The notes under the pieces: generated by a model
The model's input: only the letters and a program-made list of their open reading frames with translations
What the model was told of the DNA's origin: nothing
Databases searched by the model: none
Position numbers and translations under genes: made by a program
Part shown: in pieces, positions 1-7,933 of the stretch
Numbering within the stretch: position 1 is the stretch's first letter
Layout of the letters: every line of letters begins with the position of its first letter
Assembly: GCA_041395325.1 (NCBI GenBank)
Contig: JAWLAT010000037.1
Span: forward strand, 1 to 43,487
Reading direction: 5' to 3'
Source: JAWLAT01 sp041395325
Lineage (GTDB): Bacteria; Pseudomonadota; Gammaproteobacteria; Xanthomonadales; SZUA-5
Length of the DNA stretch: 43,487 nucleotides

Positions 1-717
1 GCGCTGGAGGCCGAGGTGGTGCGGCAGGAACAGCGGCTGGCGGTGTTGACCGCGCAGCCAGTGGCCGAGCTGCGCGCGATGTTGGCGCCCGAGCGGCCCT
101 TGCCGGCGGTGCCGGAACTGGTCGCCGTGGGCGATCCGCAGGCCTGGCTGCGGCGCCGCCCGGATGTGCGGCAGAGCGAAATGGCCCTGGCCGCCGCGAC
201 CGCCCGCGTTGGTGTCGAAGTGGCCGAGCTCTATCCCAAGCTGAACCTGCTGGGCAGCTTCGGTTGGACGGCCGCCAGCGGCGGTGATCTGTTCGAGAAA
301 GCGGCCGAACGCTGGCGCATCGGTCCCAGCCTGAGCTGGAGCTTCCTCAATGTCGGGCGGGTCCGGCGCTACATCGAAGCCGCCGAGGCGCGTGCCGCGC
401 AGGCACTGGCCAGCCACGAGCAGACCGTCCTGCGAGCACTGGAAGAGACCGACAATGCACTGGCGGGCTATCGTGCGGCGCAGGAATCGGCCGTGCTCCT
501 GCAGCAGGCCGATGACGAGGCCGGTCAGTCGCTGCAACTGGCGCGTGCTCGCCGAGAGGCCGGCGCCGGCAACGAGATCGACGTGCTCGATGCCGAACGC
601 ACCTGGCTGGATCTGCAGGACCAGGCGCTGGCGGCACAGGTGCAGCGCGCCACGGCACTGGTGGCTCTGTACAAGGCGTTGGCCGGGGATTTTGTCGAGG
701 CTGCGCCGGCGCAGTAA
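1..717 (+). CDS. Outer membrane efflux factor (NodT/OMF family), C-terminal part
   Basis: Partial gene: the frame is open from base 1, so the N-terminus lies outside the window; 238 residues are visible. Proteins of this family form the TolC-like trimeric outer membrane channel of RND or MFP-ABC efflux pumps. The visible part carries the second-half OEP signature: RRPDVRQSE, then a helix, then AELYPKLNLLGSFGW, with long amphipathic helices rich in Ala, Glu and Arg (AEARAAQALASHEQTVLRALEETDNALAGYRAA), as in the periplasmic alpha-barrel. The matching pump and adaptor genes should lie to the left. A GC-rich inverted repeat follows the stop. Family assignment is confident; the substrate cannot be read. 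Confidence 0.9.
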   Translation, partial: ALEAEVVRQEQRLAVLTAQPVAELRAMLAPERPLPAVPELVAVGDPQAWLRRRPDVRQSEMALAAATARVGVEVAELYPKLNLLGSFGWTAASGGDLFEKAAERWRIGPSLSWSFLNVGRVRRYIEAAEARAAQALASHEQTVLRALEETDNALAGYRAAQESAVLLQQADDEAGQSLQLARARREAGAGNEIDVLDAERTWLDLQDQALAAQVQRATALVALYKALAGDFVEAAPAQ

Positions 718-740
718 CCCCTGACTGAGCAGTATCCAGC

Positions 741-764
741 GGCGGCCCGGAGGTTCGGGCCGCC
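741..764 (+). terminator. Candidate hairpin terminator after the efflux gene
   Basis: A perfect 9-bp inverted repeat (GGCGGCCCG / CGGGCCGCC) with a 6-base loop lies 24 bases after the stop codon of the efflux gene. No T-run follows, so termination is inferred from position and stem strength only. Confidence 0.45.
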
Positions 765-792
765 GAGTCGCCGCGCCGATCTTCAACGTGTC

Positions 793-812
793 CGCAGGAT
801 CTGGGTCGGAAT
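793..812 (+). promoter_or_regulatory. Upstream element, copy A (paired with 1361-1380)
   Basis: CGCAGGATCTGGGTCGGAAT here and CGCAGGATCTGCGTCGAAAT at 1361-1380 match at 18 of 20 positions. They lie 122 and 115 bases before the starts of two paralogous small genes. The conserved position suggests a shared promoter or operator, or the remnant of the tandem duplication. I cannot name a sigma factor or regulator for it. Confidence 0.4.
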
Positions 813-914
813 GCCGCCCTAACCGCGCGGACAGTCAGAATCTGGTGCATCGTTGGCCTTGTCTGTCTGCCGCGCGCTGCGCAGGCTGGAGCTCTGTCCA
901 CACAGGGGTCCGCC

Positions 915-1322
915 ATGTCCAGCCGCCGCCAACCCCCGATCAGCAATCCTTGCCCGACCCTGCCTAATTTCTCGCCGGGTCAGCAGTGCGCCTGGTGTGA
1001 TCGTTGCCGCAAGCCCGTGCACAACCTCGATGCCCTGACGCCAGCGCAGACCGATCAATTGCTGCAGCGCCCGGGTGAGATCTGCATTCGCTACACCCGT
1101 CGGCTGTTGCCGGGCGTGCTGACCGCACTCGCGCTGCATTCCCCGCTGGCGCAAGCGCAGGACGCCGACCCGGAGGACGAGGTGGAGGAGCTGACCGCCG
1201 TGGCCGTCGTTGGCGGTGGCTATTCGGTTCGCTCCGTCGAGGACTTGTTTCAGGGCAGCGAACTGCCCGAGCCGGTTGACCTGCTGGTCGACTCGACAGC
1301 GCCGCATGCTTCCGGGGAGTGA
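915..1322 (+). CDS. Small cysteine-motif single-pass membrane protein, copy 1
   Basis: 135-residue protein of unknown function. The N-terminal cytosolic part has Cys13, Cys25, Cys28, Cys31 and Cys57 around the motif WCxxCRKPVHNLDALT...CIRYTRR, a layout that suggests metal binding. Residues 64-82 form a hydrophobic segment ending in PLAQAQ (membrane anchor or late signal peptide). After it comes an acidic stretch (DADPEDEVEEL), then EDLF (109-112) and LPEPVD (117-122). The next gene at 1476 is a paralogue with Cys13, 28, 31 and 57 at identical positions and the same EDLF..S.LPEPVD tail. The Cys-pair / V.(D/H).. / distant Cys pattern resembles short domains in Bacteroidota proteins (C..C...V.DF...C); that is recollection, not a search result. 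The start has an ATG just after GGGGTCCGCC. Confidence 0.7.
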   Translation: MSSRRQPPISNPCPTLPNFSPGQQCAWCDRCRKPVHNLDALTPAQTDQLLQRPGEICIRYTRRLLPGVLTALALHSPLAQAQDADPEDEVEELTAVAVVGGGYSVRSVEDLFQGSELPEPVDLLVDSTAPHASGE

Positions 1323-1360
1323 TCGACCGCCACACAGGCCACCGACCTGCCACGGCTGAG

Positions 1361-1380
1361 CGCAGGATCTGCGTCGAAAT
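1361..1380 (+). promoter_or_regulatory. Upstream element, copy B (paired with 793-812)
   Basis: Second copy of the 20-base element described at 793-812, 115 bases before the start of the second small cysteine-motif gene. Further short matches follow in the same order in both leaders (CTTGTCTG; GCTGGAG.TCTG.CCAC.CAGG), so the leader was duplicated together with the gene. Confidence 0.4.
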
Positions 1381-1475
1381 CACGGCAATGCGCAGGAATC
1401 GGTGCCGATCAGCGCTTGTCTGCTGGAGTCTGCCCACGCAGGCTGGTGGCGTACTTGCGACATAGGCCAAAAGTC

Positions 1476-1901
1476 ATGCCTCAGCGCTCCTTTCCCGCGA
1501 TCACCCGGCCCTGCCCGGCGCCGCCGACGATCGATGCACAACAGCGCCGCGTCTGGTGCGGGCACTGCCGCAAGCACGTCCACAATCTCAGCGCCATGAC
1601 CGCCGAGGAGCAGCGCGAACTGCTGGCGCGTGAGGCTGAGCCCTGCGTGAGCTATCGCCGTCGAGTGGCCAAGGCCGTGCCGGTGGCGCTGGTGTTGTTG
1701 GCCGTAACAGCGGGAGTGCAAGCCGGTGAGGTCGACAACCTTGCGGACGCCGAGGACGACGTCGAGGTGCTGCAGTCGGTGACCATCTCCGGCGGCATCA
1801 GCGCGCGCACCGAGGACCTCTTCCTATCCAGCGCTTTGCCTGAGCCGGTTGATGGCGGGATTCTGACTGGCAGTCAAGATTCTGCGGAATCGCAGTTGTG
1901 A
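1476..1901 (+). CDS. Small cysteine-motif single-pass membrane protein, copy 2
   Basis: 141-residue paralogue of the gene at 915. Cys13, Cys28, Cys31 and Cys57 fall at the same residue numbers, around VWCGHCRKHVHNLSAMT and EPCVSYRRR. A hydrophobic segment at about residues 65-84 (AVPVALVLLAVTAGVQAG) is followed by an acidic stretch (DAEDDVEV) and EDLFLSSALPEPVD. I chose the ATG at 1476 because it makes the two paralogues align from residue 1; in-frame codons further upstream would only extend into the conserved leader. Its stop overlaps the GTG start of the next gene by four bases (GTGA), so the two are probably co-translated. Function unknown; the conserved cysteines suggest a zinc or redox site on the cytoplasmic side. 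Confidence 0.7.
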   Translation: MPQRSFPAITRPCPAPPTIDAQQRRVWCGHCRKHVHNLSAMTAEEQRELLAREAEPCVSYRRRVAKAVPVALVLLAVTAGVQAGEVDNLADAEDDVEVLQSVTISGGISARTEDLFLSSALPEPVDGGILTGSQDSAESQL

Positions 1902-3430
1902 GCCGAGTTTCCAGGACATTCGCTGCCTGGGTGCTGGCTCAGGGCGTCGTCGCGAACGCGTTGTCGGTCACGCCACCGCCTGATGCTGCCACCGTCGACG
2001 CTGCCCACACAGCTGTGCGGGATTGTCGATTGACTGACGATAGCCTGTTGACCGAGCAAGGCCGCGCGGTACTTGAGGCTTGGCTGGCGCTGGTCGGAGC
2101 GGAGATCGATTCAGACCGCTACTACGGTGCAGAGCGACTGGTTCTGATTCACCTGAGGGGCCTGCAGGCGCCTGCAGCGGAAGACGTCTTCCACGCGCTG
2201 TGTCGGACCTCGGGAGACCATCTCGTTGCTCAACACCTGCATCCGGAGGCGCCATTCAGCCACGGGGACTTGAGCTGGGTGCCACTGTTGACTCGGGACG
2301 GCGACTACCAGGCTGACGGCTTCTGGATGGTGGCCGAATCCGGTCGCTGGCGCTTGCCATTGGTATCGACCGATGGCCTGACCTGGCCGCTGCGTCCCAC
2401 TGGCGCCACGTTGCCCGTCCAGCAAGCCCTGCAACGGCATCGACAGCAGATCTGGGGCATGGATGACGAGACCACCGTCGATTGCCCGATACCGCCCGTG
2501 GCCGGGCTGGCACTGGCAGTTGCTGATGACGCCGAAACGCTGATCGACGACGGTGACCACGACTGGGTCGACCGGGACGCGGATCGCAACCTGCGCGGCT
2601 ATCTGCAGCGACGTGCGCTGGAGCGCTACGGCAACGGCATCGAACAGCCACCCACGCCGACCGCGCGGGCGCTGCAGGTCGAACTGCTGTACCGCCGGGC
2701 CTTTTTCGACAACGGTCCGGGCGTGGGTACGCCGGCCTGGGCCGAGCGCATCCGGCAGGCAGATCAGGCGCTGGATCAGGCCGTCGCGCTGGGTTCGGAC
2801 CTGACCCGACTGGCGCCGGTGTTGCGCGCGGTGGCGTTGTTGCACGAACGTGGCGCGGGCGATCTCAACGTGGATCCGACCAACGCATTGAAGCTGCTGA
2901 CGCTGGCCGCGGCGGCCGGTGACGACGAGGCCATCGCCCTGCGCGCACGCTATCTGGCTTTCGGGCTTGATGGTGGCAGCAGTCAGTGCGGATCAGCGCT
3001 GGAGCTCCTGCAGCCGTTGCTGGCCCGCGATCAGTGGGACGCGACCGCGGATGCCGCCTGGATCTGGCTGCAATGCCCGGACCCCGCACATCGCTCGGTC
3101 CCGCAAGCGCTCGCCCTGCTGGAGGGTTGGGTTGATCGTCATCCTTGGTACCTCCGAAATTCGCTGCCGGACCAGATGGCCGAACCGCTCCTTGCGGCAC
3201 GCTGCGCGGCGCAGGAATCGATGGCCACCAATGGTTCTGAGCCGAGCTGCGTCCAGCCGCCGAGTTATGTGGATGCCATTGACTGGCAGCGCCAGCTGTT
3301 TGCCGACAAGCACGCCAGAGAACTCGGTTTGCAGACCGAGGAGATCGAAGATCTGCCACCTCCAGGCAGCCATAGGGACGAAGCCACTTCGGTCGTTCTG
3401 GCTACCCAGCTTTGCCAACTACCGGATTGA
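1898..3430 (+). CDS. Secreted hypothetical protein with Sel1/TPR-like region
   Basis: 510 residues, GTG start overlapping the preceding stop. The first 22 residues (MSRVSRTFAAWVLAQGVVANAL) look like a signal peptide, so a periplasmic location is likely. The middle has no family I recognise. Residues of about 290-420 show helical, Ala/Leu-rich repeats such as NALKLLTLAAAAGDDEAIALRARYLAFG, which resemble Sel1/TPR units, and several cysteines that could form disulfides. It is translationally coupled to the small cysteine-motif gene before it, so the pair probably works together at the membrane. The next gene has its own promoter. Confidence 0.7.
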   Translation: MSRVSRTFAAWVLAQGVVANALSVTPPPDAATVDAAHTAVRDCRLTDDSLLTEQGRAVLEAWLALVGAEIDSDRYYGAERLVLIHLRGLQAPAAEDVFHALCRTSGDHLVAQHLHPEAPFSHGDLSWVPLLTRDGDYQADGFWMVAESGRWRLPLVSTDGLTWPLRPTGATLPVQQALQRHRQQIWGMDDETTVDCPIPPVAGLALAVADDAETLIDDGDHDWVDRDADRNLRGYLQRRALERYGNGIEQPPTPTARALQVELLYRRAFFDNGPGVGTPAWAERIRQADQALDQAVALGSDLTRLAPVLRAVALLHERGAGDLNVDPTNALKLLTLAAAAGDDEAIALRARYLAFGLDGGSSQCGSALELLQPLLARDQWDATADAAWIWLQCPDPAHRSVPQALALLEGWVDRHPWYLRNSLPDQMAEPLLAARCAAQESMATNGSEPSCVQPPSYVDAIDWQRQLFADKHARELGLQTEEIEDLPPPGSHRDEATSVVLATQLCQLPD

Positions 3431-3472
3431 TTCGCGGGGCCATTGGCACGGGGAGGGAAGAGGTTGGGCGGC

Positions 3473-3478
3473 TATACT
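3473..3478 (+). promoter_or_regulatory. -10 box (TATACT) of the protease-FHA operon
   Basis: TATACT lies 18 bases before the protease ATG. The 12 bases CTATACTCGCCG (3472-3483) recur exactly before the ETF-QO gene (27555-27566), which supports a sigma-70 type -10 element with a shared discriminator. No good -35 hexamer is visible 16-18 bases upstream. Confidence 0.5.
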
Positions 3479-3495
3479 CGCCGCTTACCCCCACG

Positions 3496-4749
3496 ATGTC
3501 CCGCATGCGCATCTCGCCGGTCCTGTTGCTGCTGTTGCTCATCGCCGTCCCGTTGCGCGCCCAGGACTGGAGCACCGAGGAGATCTTCGCCCGCTACAAG
3601 GCGTCGATCGTGCAGGTGCGCATCATCGACGGCCAGGGTGGCGAGAAGTCCTCGCTGGGTTCGGGATTTTTCGTCACCGACAGCGGTGAGCTGGTCAGCA
3701 ACTACCACGTGGTGGCCGATCTGGTCGATCACCCGGAAACCTATCGCGCCGAGTATGTGCTCGATGACGGCAGCGAGGGGCCGCTGACCCTGCTGCATGT
3801 GGACGTGGTGCACGATCTGGCCCTGCTGCGCGCCGAGGACGTACGGCGGCCTTTTCTGGCCATCGAGAGCAATCTGCCGGCGATGGGCGAACGCCTCTAT
3901 GCCTTCGGCAATCCCTACGATCTGGGCATGACGATCATCGAGGGCACCTACAACGGGCTGCTGGAGAAGTCCCTGTACGAGCGCATCCACTTCAGCGGCT
4001 CAATCAATCCGGGGATGAGTGGTGGGCCGACGGTCGACCGTTTCGGCAACGTCATTGGCGTGAACGTCGCCACTGCCGGCAATCAGGTCAGCTTCCTGGT
4101 GCCAGCCAAGTTTCTGCTCGGACTGCTCGAGGGCCTGGACGATCCGCGACCGTTGAGCGAGCGCATCGGTGCACAGTTGCGGGACAACCAGCAGCGCTAT
4201 CTGAGCGAACTGACGGCGTCGCCGCTGGCGACTGTCTCGCTGGGTCAGTACCGCGTACCCGGCAAGGTGGCGCCTTTCGTCAATTGTTCCTCGCGCAGTG
4301 ACCAGACCGGAGACCGGTTGCTGGATACCGTGGTGCAAACCTGTTTCACCGACGAGAACATCTATTTGAGCGAGCGCCTGAGCACCGGCGCGATCCGGAT
4401 GGAACACCGCCTCAGCAGTACTCAGGTGCTCGGCGCCGTGCGCTTCTGGGCCAAGATGGAGCAGGACTTCGATCGCTTCTACGGTGGATTCGGTGGCGAT
4501 GAGGACCACATGAGCGAGTTCCGTTGCCAGAACCAGCCGGTGCAGCAGGCCGGCCTGCGCCTCAAGGTGGTGCTGTGTCTCCGCGGCTATCGGGATTTCC
4601 CGGGGCTGTATGACCTGCTGCAGCGACAGATCACGCTGAATGCGGCGGACACCGCGCTGGTCTCGACCCTGTCGCTGACCGGGGTCAGCCGGGACGAGGG
4701 ATTGCGCTTCGCCCAACGCTTTCTGGAGGCCCTGTCATGGCAGCCGTAA
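3496..4749 (+). CDS. Secreted trypsin-like (S1C/DegP-type) serine protease
   Basis: 417 residues from the ATG at 3496, which puts a signal peptide (MSRMRISPVLLLLLLIAVPLRAQ) at the N-terminus; the frame is open upstream but that would bury the signal. The protease fold covers about residues 30-210, with a complete triad: His71 in SNYHVVADL, Asp107 in HDLALLR and Ser175 in GMSGGP. The second half (210-417) has no PDZ motif that I can see and no family I recognise; it contains several cysteines. The protein should act in the periplasm. The stop overlaps the next start (FHA membrane protein) by 13 bases, so the two are coupled and likely form a protease/signalling pair. Confidence 0.85.
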   Translation: MSRMRISPVLLLLLLIAVPLRAQDWSTEEIFARYKASIVQVRIIDGQGGEKSSLGSGFFVTDSGELVSNYHVVADLVDHPETYRAEYVLDDGSEGPLTLLHVDVVHDLALLRAEDVRRPFLAIESNLPAMGERLYAFGNPYDLGMTIIEGTYNGLLEKSLYERIHFSGSINPGMSGGPTVDRFGNVIGVNVATAGNQVSFLVPAKFLLGLLEGLDDPRPLSERIGAQLRDNQQRYLSELTASPLATVSLGQYRVPGKVAPFVNCSSRSDQTGDRLLDTVVQTCFTDENIYLSERLSTGAIRMEHRLSSTQVLGAVRFWAKMEQDFDRFYGGFGGDEDHMSEFRCQNQPVQQAGLRLKVVLCLRGYRDFPGLYDLLQRQITLNAADTALVSTLSLTGVSRDEGLRFAQRFLEALSWQP

Positions 4750-5756
4750 GCGAAAGCGAGATCGACCGCGCTCCGACGAAAGCCGTGCTGGAAGTGCATG
4801 AGCGCAGCGGTGCCCTGCGCCAACGCTTGCGACTGGATCCGCAACAGCCGTTGCACATCGGTCGTGCGCTGGACAACGAGCTGATCCTCGACGACCCCTA
4901 CGTCTGTCCCCACCATGCCGTCATCCGTCATGACGACGAACGCGGCTGGCTCCTCTGTGACGACAACAGCATCAACGGCTTGCGTCTGGCCGATGGCCGT
5001 CGGCAGGGTGCGGCGCTGCCTTTGCAGGGTCGAATGGCGCTGCGCCTGGGGCATACCCAGCTGTTGTTCCGGAGCGCCGACGAAGTGCTGTCGCCCACCG
5101 CCGCAGACCCCACCGATCACCGTCTGTCCCAGGCCCTGGGCAGCGTGTCGGTCAGTCTGCTGATGCTGCTGCTGCTGGGCTTGTGGGTGGGCATCGACGA
5201 GTTCCTGGACCAGAGCGAGCACCAGCGCTGGTTGCCGCCGCTGGCAGAAGCGCTCGGTGGGTTGGCGGTGGTATCGGTCTGGGCCCTCGCCTGGAGCATC
5301 GTCAACCGGCTGTTTGCACATCGACTGAACTACCCGGGGCATCTGAGCATCGCCGCCGGTGGGCTGCTGCTGGTGCTGGCGGGCGACACGTTGGCCGAGT
5401 ATCTGTTGTTCGCCGCGGCTGCCGACGGCTGGGCCGGTGCAATCGAACAGTTGTTGGTTTATGGCGGGCTGGCGCTGGTGCTGTGGGCGCATCTGGGCCT
5501 GATTGCCGGCCAGCCGACGCGACGCCAATGGATGCCGGCGGCCTGGGTCAGTGGCATGCTGTTCGTGCTGTTCAGTCTGCCCGATCTGATCGATGATGAA
5601 TTCCGCAGCGAGCCCGCCTTCCATGCCTTGCTCAAGCCGCCGGCGGTGCAGATGGTCGAGGGGCTCAGTGCAGATGCCTTCTATGCACGCGCCCGCGAAC
5701 TGGGTGAGGCCGTCGATGCCGACCTGGCAGAAAGTCGCTCGGCCAGCAGGGACTAG
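4737..5756 (+). CDS. FHA-domain polytopic membrane protein
   Basis: 339 residues. Residues 15-113 form a forkhead-associated domain that binds phosphothreonine peptides: GR at 42-43, HHAVI at 59-63 and the SINGL loop at 78-82. The usual Ser of the SxxH motif reads Cys-Pro here (VCPHH), so ligand contact may differ. From about residue 134 there are five hydrophobic segments (near 138-155, 167-190, 204-228, 239-258, 268-285), followed by a soluble C-terminal tail. The FHA domain should face the cytosol. It is co-translated with the periplasmic protease. A natural signal source would be a Hanks-type kinase such as the one at 40252, but that link is inference. Confidence 0.85.
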   Translation: MAAVSESEIDRAPTKAVLEVHERSGALRQRLRLDPQQPLHIGRALDNELILDDPYVCPHHAVIRHDDERGWLLCDDNSINGLRLADGRRQGAALPLQGRMALRLGHTQLLFRSADEVLSPTAADPTDHRLSQALGSVSVSLLMLLLLGLWVGIDEFLDQSEHQRWLPPLAEALGGLAVVSVWALAWSIVNRLFAHRLNYPGHLSIAAGGLLLVLAGDTLAEYLLFAAAADGWAGAIEQLLVYGGLALVLWAHLGLIAGQPTRRQWMPAAWVSGMLFVLFSLPDLIDDEFRSEPAFHALLKPPAVQMVEGLSADAFYARARELGEAVDADLAESRSASRD

Positions 5757-5759
5757 GTC

Positions 5760-7547
5760 ATGAGTGCTCGCGCAGCAGCGGTGCGGCGCGAGGCGCTGGC
5801 ACAGGATTGCGCCCGCCTGATCCGGGCCGGATTCGCCGACTACAACGCCCGCTTCCGCGGCATCACCCAACGCGCGCAGAGTCGTTTCGAGCAGCGCGAC
5901 TGGGCTGGGGCCCGCGGCGACGCCATCGAGCGCATCGAGCTGTATGACCGCTGCGTCAGTGAGACCAGCCGACTGCTGGCGGCCAAGCTGGGTGAGGAGG
6001 CCGCCGATCGGGCGCTGTGGGCGGACATCAAGCAGCACTACAGCGATCTGGTGGCGCCGCTGCTCGATCAGGAGCTGAACAAGACCTTCTACAACACGCT
6101 GACCCGACGCTTTTTCAAGACCCAGGGCGTCGACGCGGCGATCGAATATGTGGCGCTGGACATCGAGCCCACCGACCGCATCACCCATCCGGTGGCGCGG
6201 CTGTCCTTCGCCAATACCCATTCCGAGGTGGCGCTGTTCGAGCGCGTGCTCAAGGGCTTTCGCTTCGGCGTGCCCTATCGCGATCTGCGTGCCAGCGCCG
6301 AGGCCATCGCGCAGGAAGTCGACGAGCAACTGGCCGACTGGTTTGGTGATCCCAAGCTGCGCGCGGTGGAATTGCTGGAGACCGTGCACTATCGAGAGCA
6401 GCGGGCCTATCTGATCGGCCGGCTGTTCGGCGAGAGTCGTTTCTGCCCGCTGGTCATCGCACTGACCCACGAAGACGACGGGCTGGTCGCCGACGCGGTG
6501 ATGACCTCACGCGACGACGTGGCGATCCTGTTCGGTTTTACCCGCAGCTACTTCCATGCCGATCTGGAAACCGTCGGGGATGCCGTGGTGTTCCTGCGCA
6601 CACTGCTGCCGACCAAGCCAGTCAACGAGCTGTACACCGTGCTGGGCCGTGCCAAGCAGGGCAAGACCGAGCGTTTCCGCCACTTCTTCCATCATCTCAG
6701 CACTCGCGACGAGCACTTCAGCATGGCCGAGGGCGAGCGCGGCATGGTGATGGCGGTGTTCACCCTGCCCAGCTATCCGCTGGTTTTCAAGATCATCCGC
6801 GACCGCTTCGCCTATCCGAAGACCGTGCTGCGCGAGGAGGTGATCCAGAAGTACCAGTTCGTCTTCCGACACGACCGCGCCGGCCGCCTGGTGGACGCGC
6901 AGGAATTCCGCCATCTGCGCTTCAAGCGCAAGCAGTTCGAAGCCAAGGTGCTGGAGGATCTGCAGAAGAGTTGCGCTTCGGCGTTGATCGCCGACGGCGA
7001 CGAGCTGGTGATCCGCCACATGTATGTGGAAAGGCGGCTGCGGCCGCTGAACCTGTACCTGCGCGAGGTGGACGAGGGGCTGGCGCTGCGTGCGGTGCTG
7101 GATTACGGCCAGTGCATACGCGATCTGGCGCTATCCAACGTTTTCGCCGGTGATCTGCTGCTGAAGAACTTCGGTGTGACCCGTCACGGCCGGGTGATCT
7201 TCTATGACTACGACGAGCTTTGCCTGGTCACCGACTGCCGCTTTCGCGAGCTGCCGGCGGCCCGCAGTGGCGACGAGGAAACCCACTCCGGCGCCTGGTT
7301 CTACGTCGGTGAGAACGACATCTTCCCCGAGCAGTTCACCGAGTTCCTTGGTCTGACTCCGGCCCTCAAGCAGGCGCTGCTGGACCGCCACGGGGAGCTG
7401 TTCACCGCGCAGTGGTGGCTGCAACTGCAGACCCGACTGCAGGCGGGGGAGGTCTTCGATATCCCGCCCTATCGCGCCGATGTCCGCCTGGGGGTTCGGC
7501 CCGATCACAGTCTGCCGGTGCCGTTCTCGCTGACGCGGGACGAATAG
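5760..7547 (+). CDS. aceK: Isocitrate dehydrogenase kinase/phosphatase
   Basis: 595 residues, close to the usual 575-600 for AceK. The enzyme phosphorylates and dephosphorylates isocitrate dehydrogenase in the cytosol, steering carbon between the TCA cycle and the glyoxylate shunt. Seen: the regulatory helical first half, then the kinase-like half with FRHFFHHLSTRDEHF, a FAYPKT..REEV region, RRLRPLNLYL, KNFGVTRHGRVIFYDYDEL (metal/catalytic Asp at about 483-485) and NDIFPEQF. It begins three bases after the stop of the FHA gene, so it may be read from the same mRNA. aceA and aceB are not in the window. An array of 7-base repeats follows the stop. Confidence 0.95.
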   Translation: MSARAAAVRREALAQDCARLIRAGFADYNARFRGITQRAQSRFEQRDWAGARGDAIERIELYDRCVSETSRLLAAKLGEEAADRALWADIKQHYSDLVAPLLDQELNKTFYNTLTRRFFKTQGVDAAIEYVALDIEPTDRITHPVARLSFANTHSEVALFERVLKGFRFGVPYRDLRASAEAIAQEVDEQLADWFGDPKLRAVELLETVHYREQRAYLIGRLFGESRFCPLVIALTHEDDGLVADAVMTSRDDVAILFGFTRSYFHADLETVGDAVVFLRTLLPTKPVNELYTVLGRAKQGKTERFRHFFHHLSTRDEHFSMAEGERGMVMAVFTLPSYPLVFKIIRDRFAYPKTVLREEVIQKYQFVFRHDRAGRLVDAQEFRHLRFKRKQFEAKVLEDLQKSCASALIADGDELVIRHMYVERRLRPLNLYLREVDEGLALRAVLDYGQCIRDLALSNVFAGDLLLKNFGVTRHGRVIFYDYDELCLVTDCRFRELPAARSGDEETHSGAWFYVGENDIFPEQFTEFLGLTPALKQALLDRHGELFTAQWWLQLQTRLQAGEVFDIPPYRADVRLGVRPDHSLPVPFSLTRDE

Positions 7548-7558
7548 CGTAGGTCAAA

Positions 7559-7579
7559 GGGCCCAGGGCGCAGGGCTCA
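7559..7579 (+). repeat. GGGCNCA heptamer array 1 (3 units)
   Basis: Three exact-length 7-bp units (GGGCCCA, GGGCGCA, GGGCTCA) begin 11 bases after the aceK stop, in the sense direction of aceK. This is one of seven such arrays in the window (see also 12957, 23568, 23676, 29193, 36675, 43410). Confidence 0.8.
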
Positions 7580-7610
7580 GGACACGCCCCCGCTGCCAGT
7601 CCCTGAGCCC
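7573..7610 (+). terminator. Inverted repeat after aceK
   Basis: GGGCTCAGG (7573-7581) pairs perfectly with CCTGAGCCC (7602-7610) across a 20-base loop. The last heptamer unit supplies the left arm. It may end transcription of aceK, but there is no T-run and the loop is long. Confidence 0.35.
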
Positions 7611-7669
7611 GGAGCGCTGGAAGCGGCTATCCTTGGCGGATTGATGCAGTCGTTGCAGGGGAGGCCTCG

Positions 7670-7921
7670 ATGGCCAAAGCGGAACCGGATTTCGTCAACC
7701 CATACATCGAGCGGGGCAAGCGGGCCGACGAGACCAAGAAAATCACGGTCACGATCCCCTGCCATGTGCTGAAGATCCTCACCGACGAGCGAACCCGTCG
7801 GCAGGTCAAGAAACTGCGTCATGCAACGATCAGCGAGCTGCTGACCGAAGCCTTTTTGCACGCCTATACCGGTCAGCCGTTGCCAACCGATGAGGAGCTG
7901 GGACGGCCGGAAGAGGATTGA
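7670..7921 (+). CDS. metJ: MetJ-type methionine repressor (short form)
   Basis: 83 residues. MetJ is a ribbon-helix-helix repressor that uses S-adenosylmethionine as corepressor to shut methionine biosynthesis genes. The core is very close to E. coli MetJ: KKITVTIP (strand residues Lys24 and Thr26 that read DNA), VLKILTDERTRRQVKKLRHAT.SELL.EAFLHA.TGQPLP. It stops soon after this core, about 22 residues shorter than the 105-residue E. coli protein, lacking the C-terminal segment. A TATCCT hexamer at 7628-7633 could be the -10 box. I see no AGACGTCT-type met boxes nearby, and no met structural gene is in the window, so its targets lie elsewhere. An ATG preceded by GGGGAGGCC supports the start. 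Confidence 0.9.
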   Translation: MAKAEPDFVNPYIERGKRADETKKITVTIPCHVLKILTDERTRRQVKKLRHATISELLTEAFLHAYTGQPLPTDEELGRPEED

Positions 7922-7933
7922 TCTCCACGGGGT

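Noticed and set aside
853..1038. Short frames overlapping the first small cysteine-motif gene
   Set aside because: Alternative-frame readings of the same bases with no conserved counterpart in the second copy.
3412..3495. Protease start at 3412
   Set aside because: It would overlap the previous gene, cross the predicted promoter and bury the signal peptide; ATG 3496 is preferred.
4587..6470. 627-codon open frame on the minus strand across the protease, FHA and aceK genes
   Set aside because: Gln/His/Ala-rich translation with no domain; it is the antisense shadow of three well-identified genes in high-GC DNA. The same applies to long antisense frames at 21938-23446 (accC), 27295-29286 (ETF-QO), 19267-20709 (beta-helix gene), 36541-38328 (ABC genes) and 40102-41652 (kinase).
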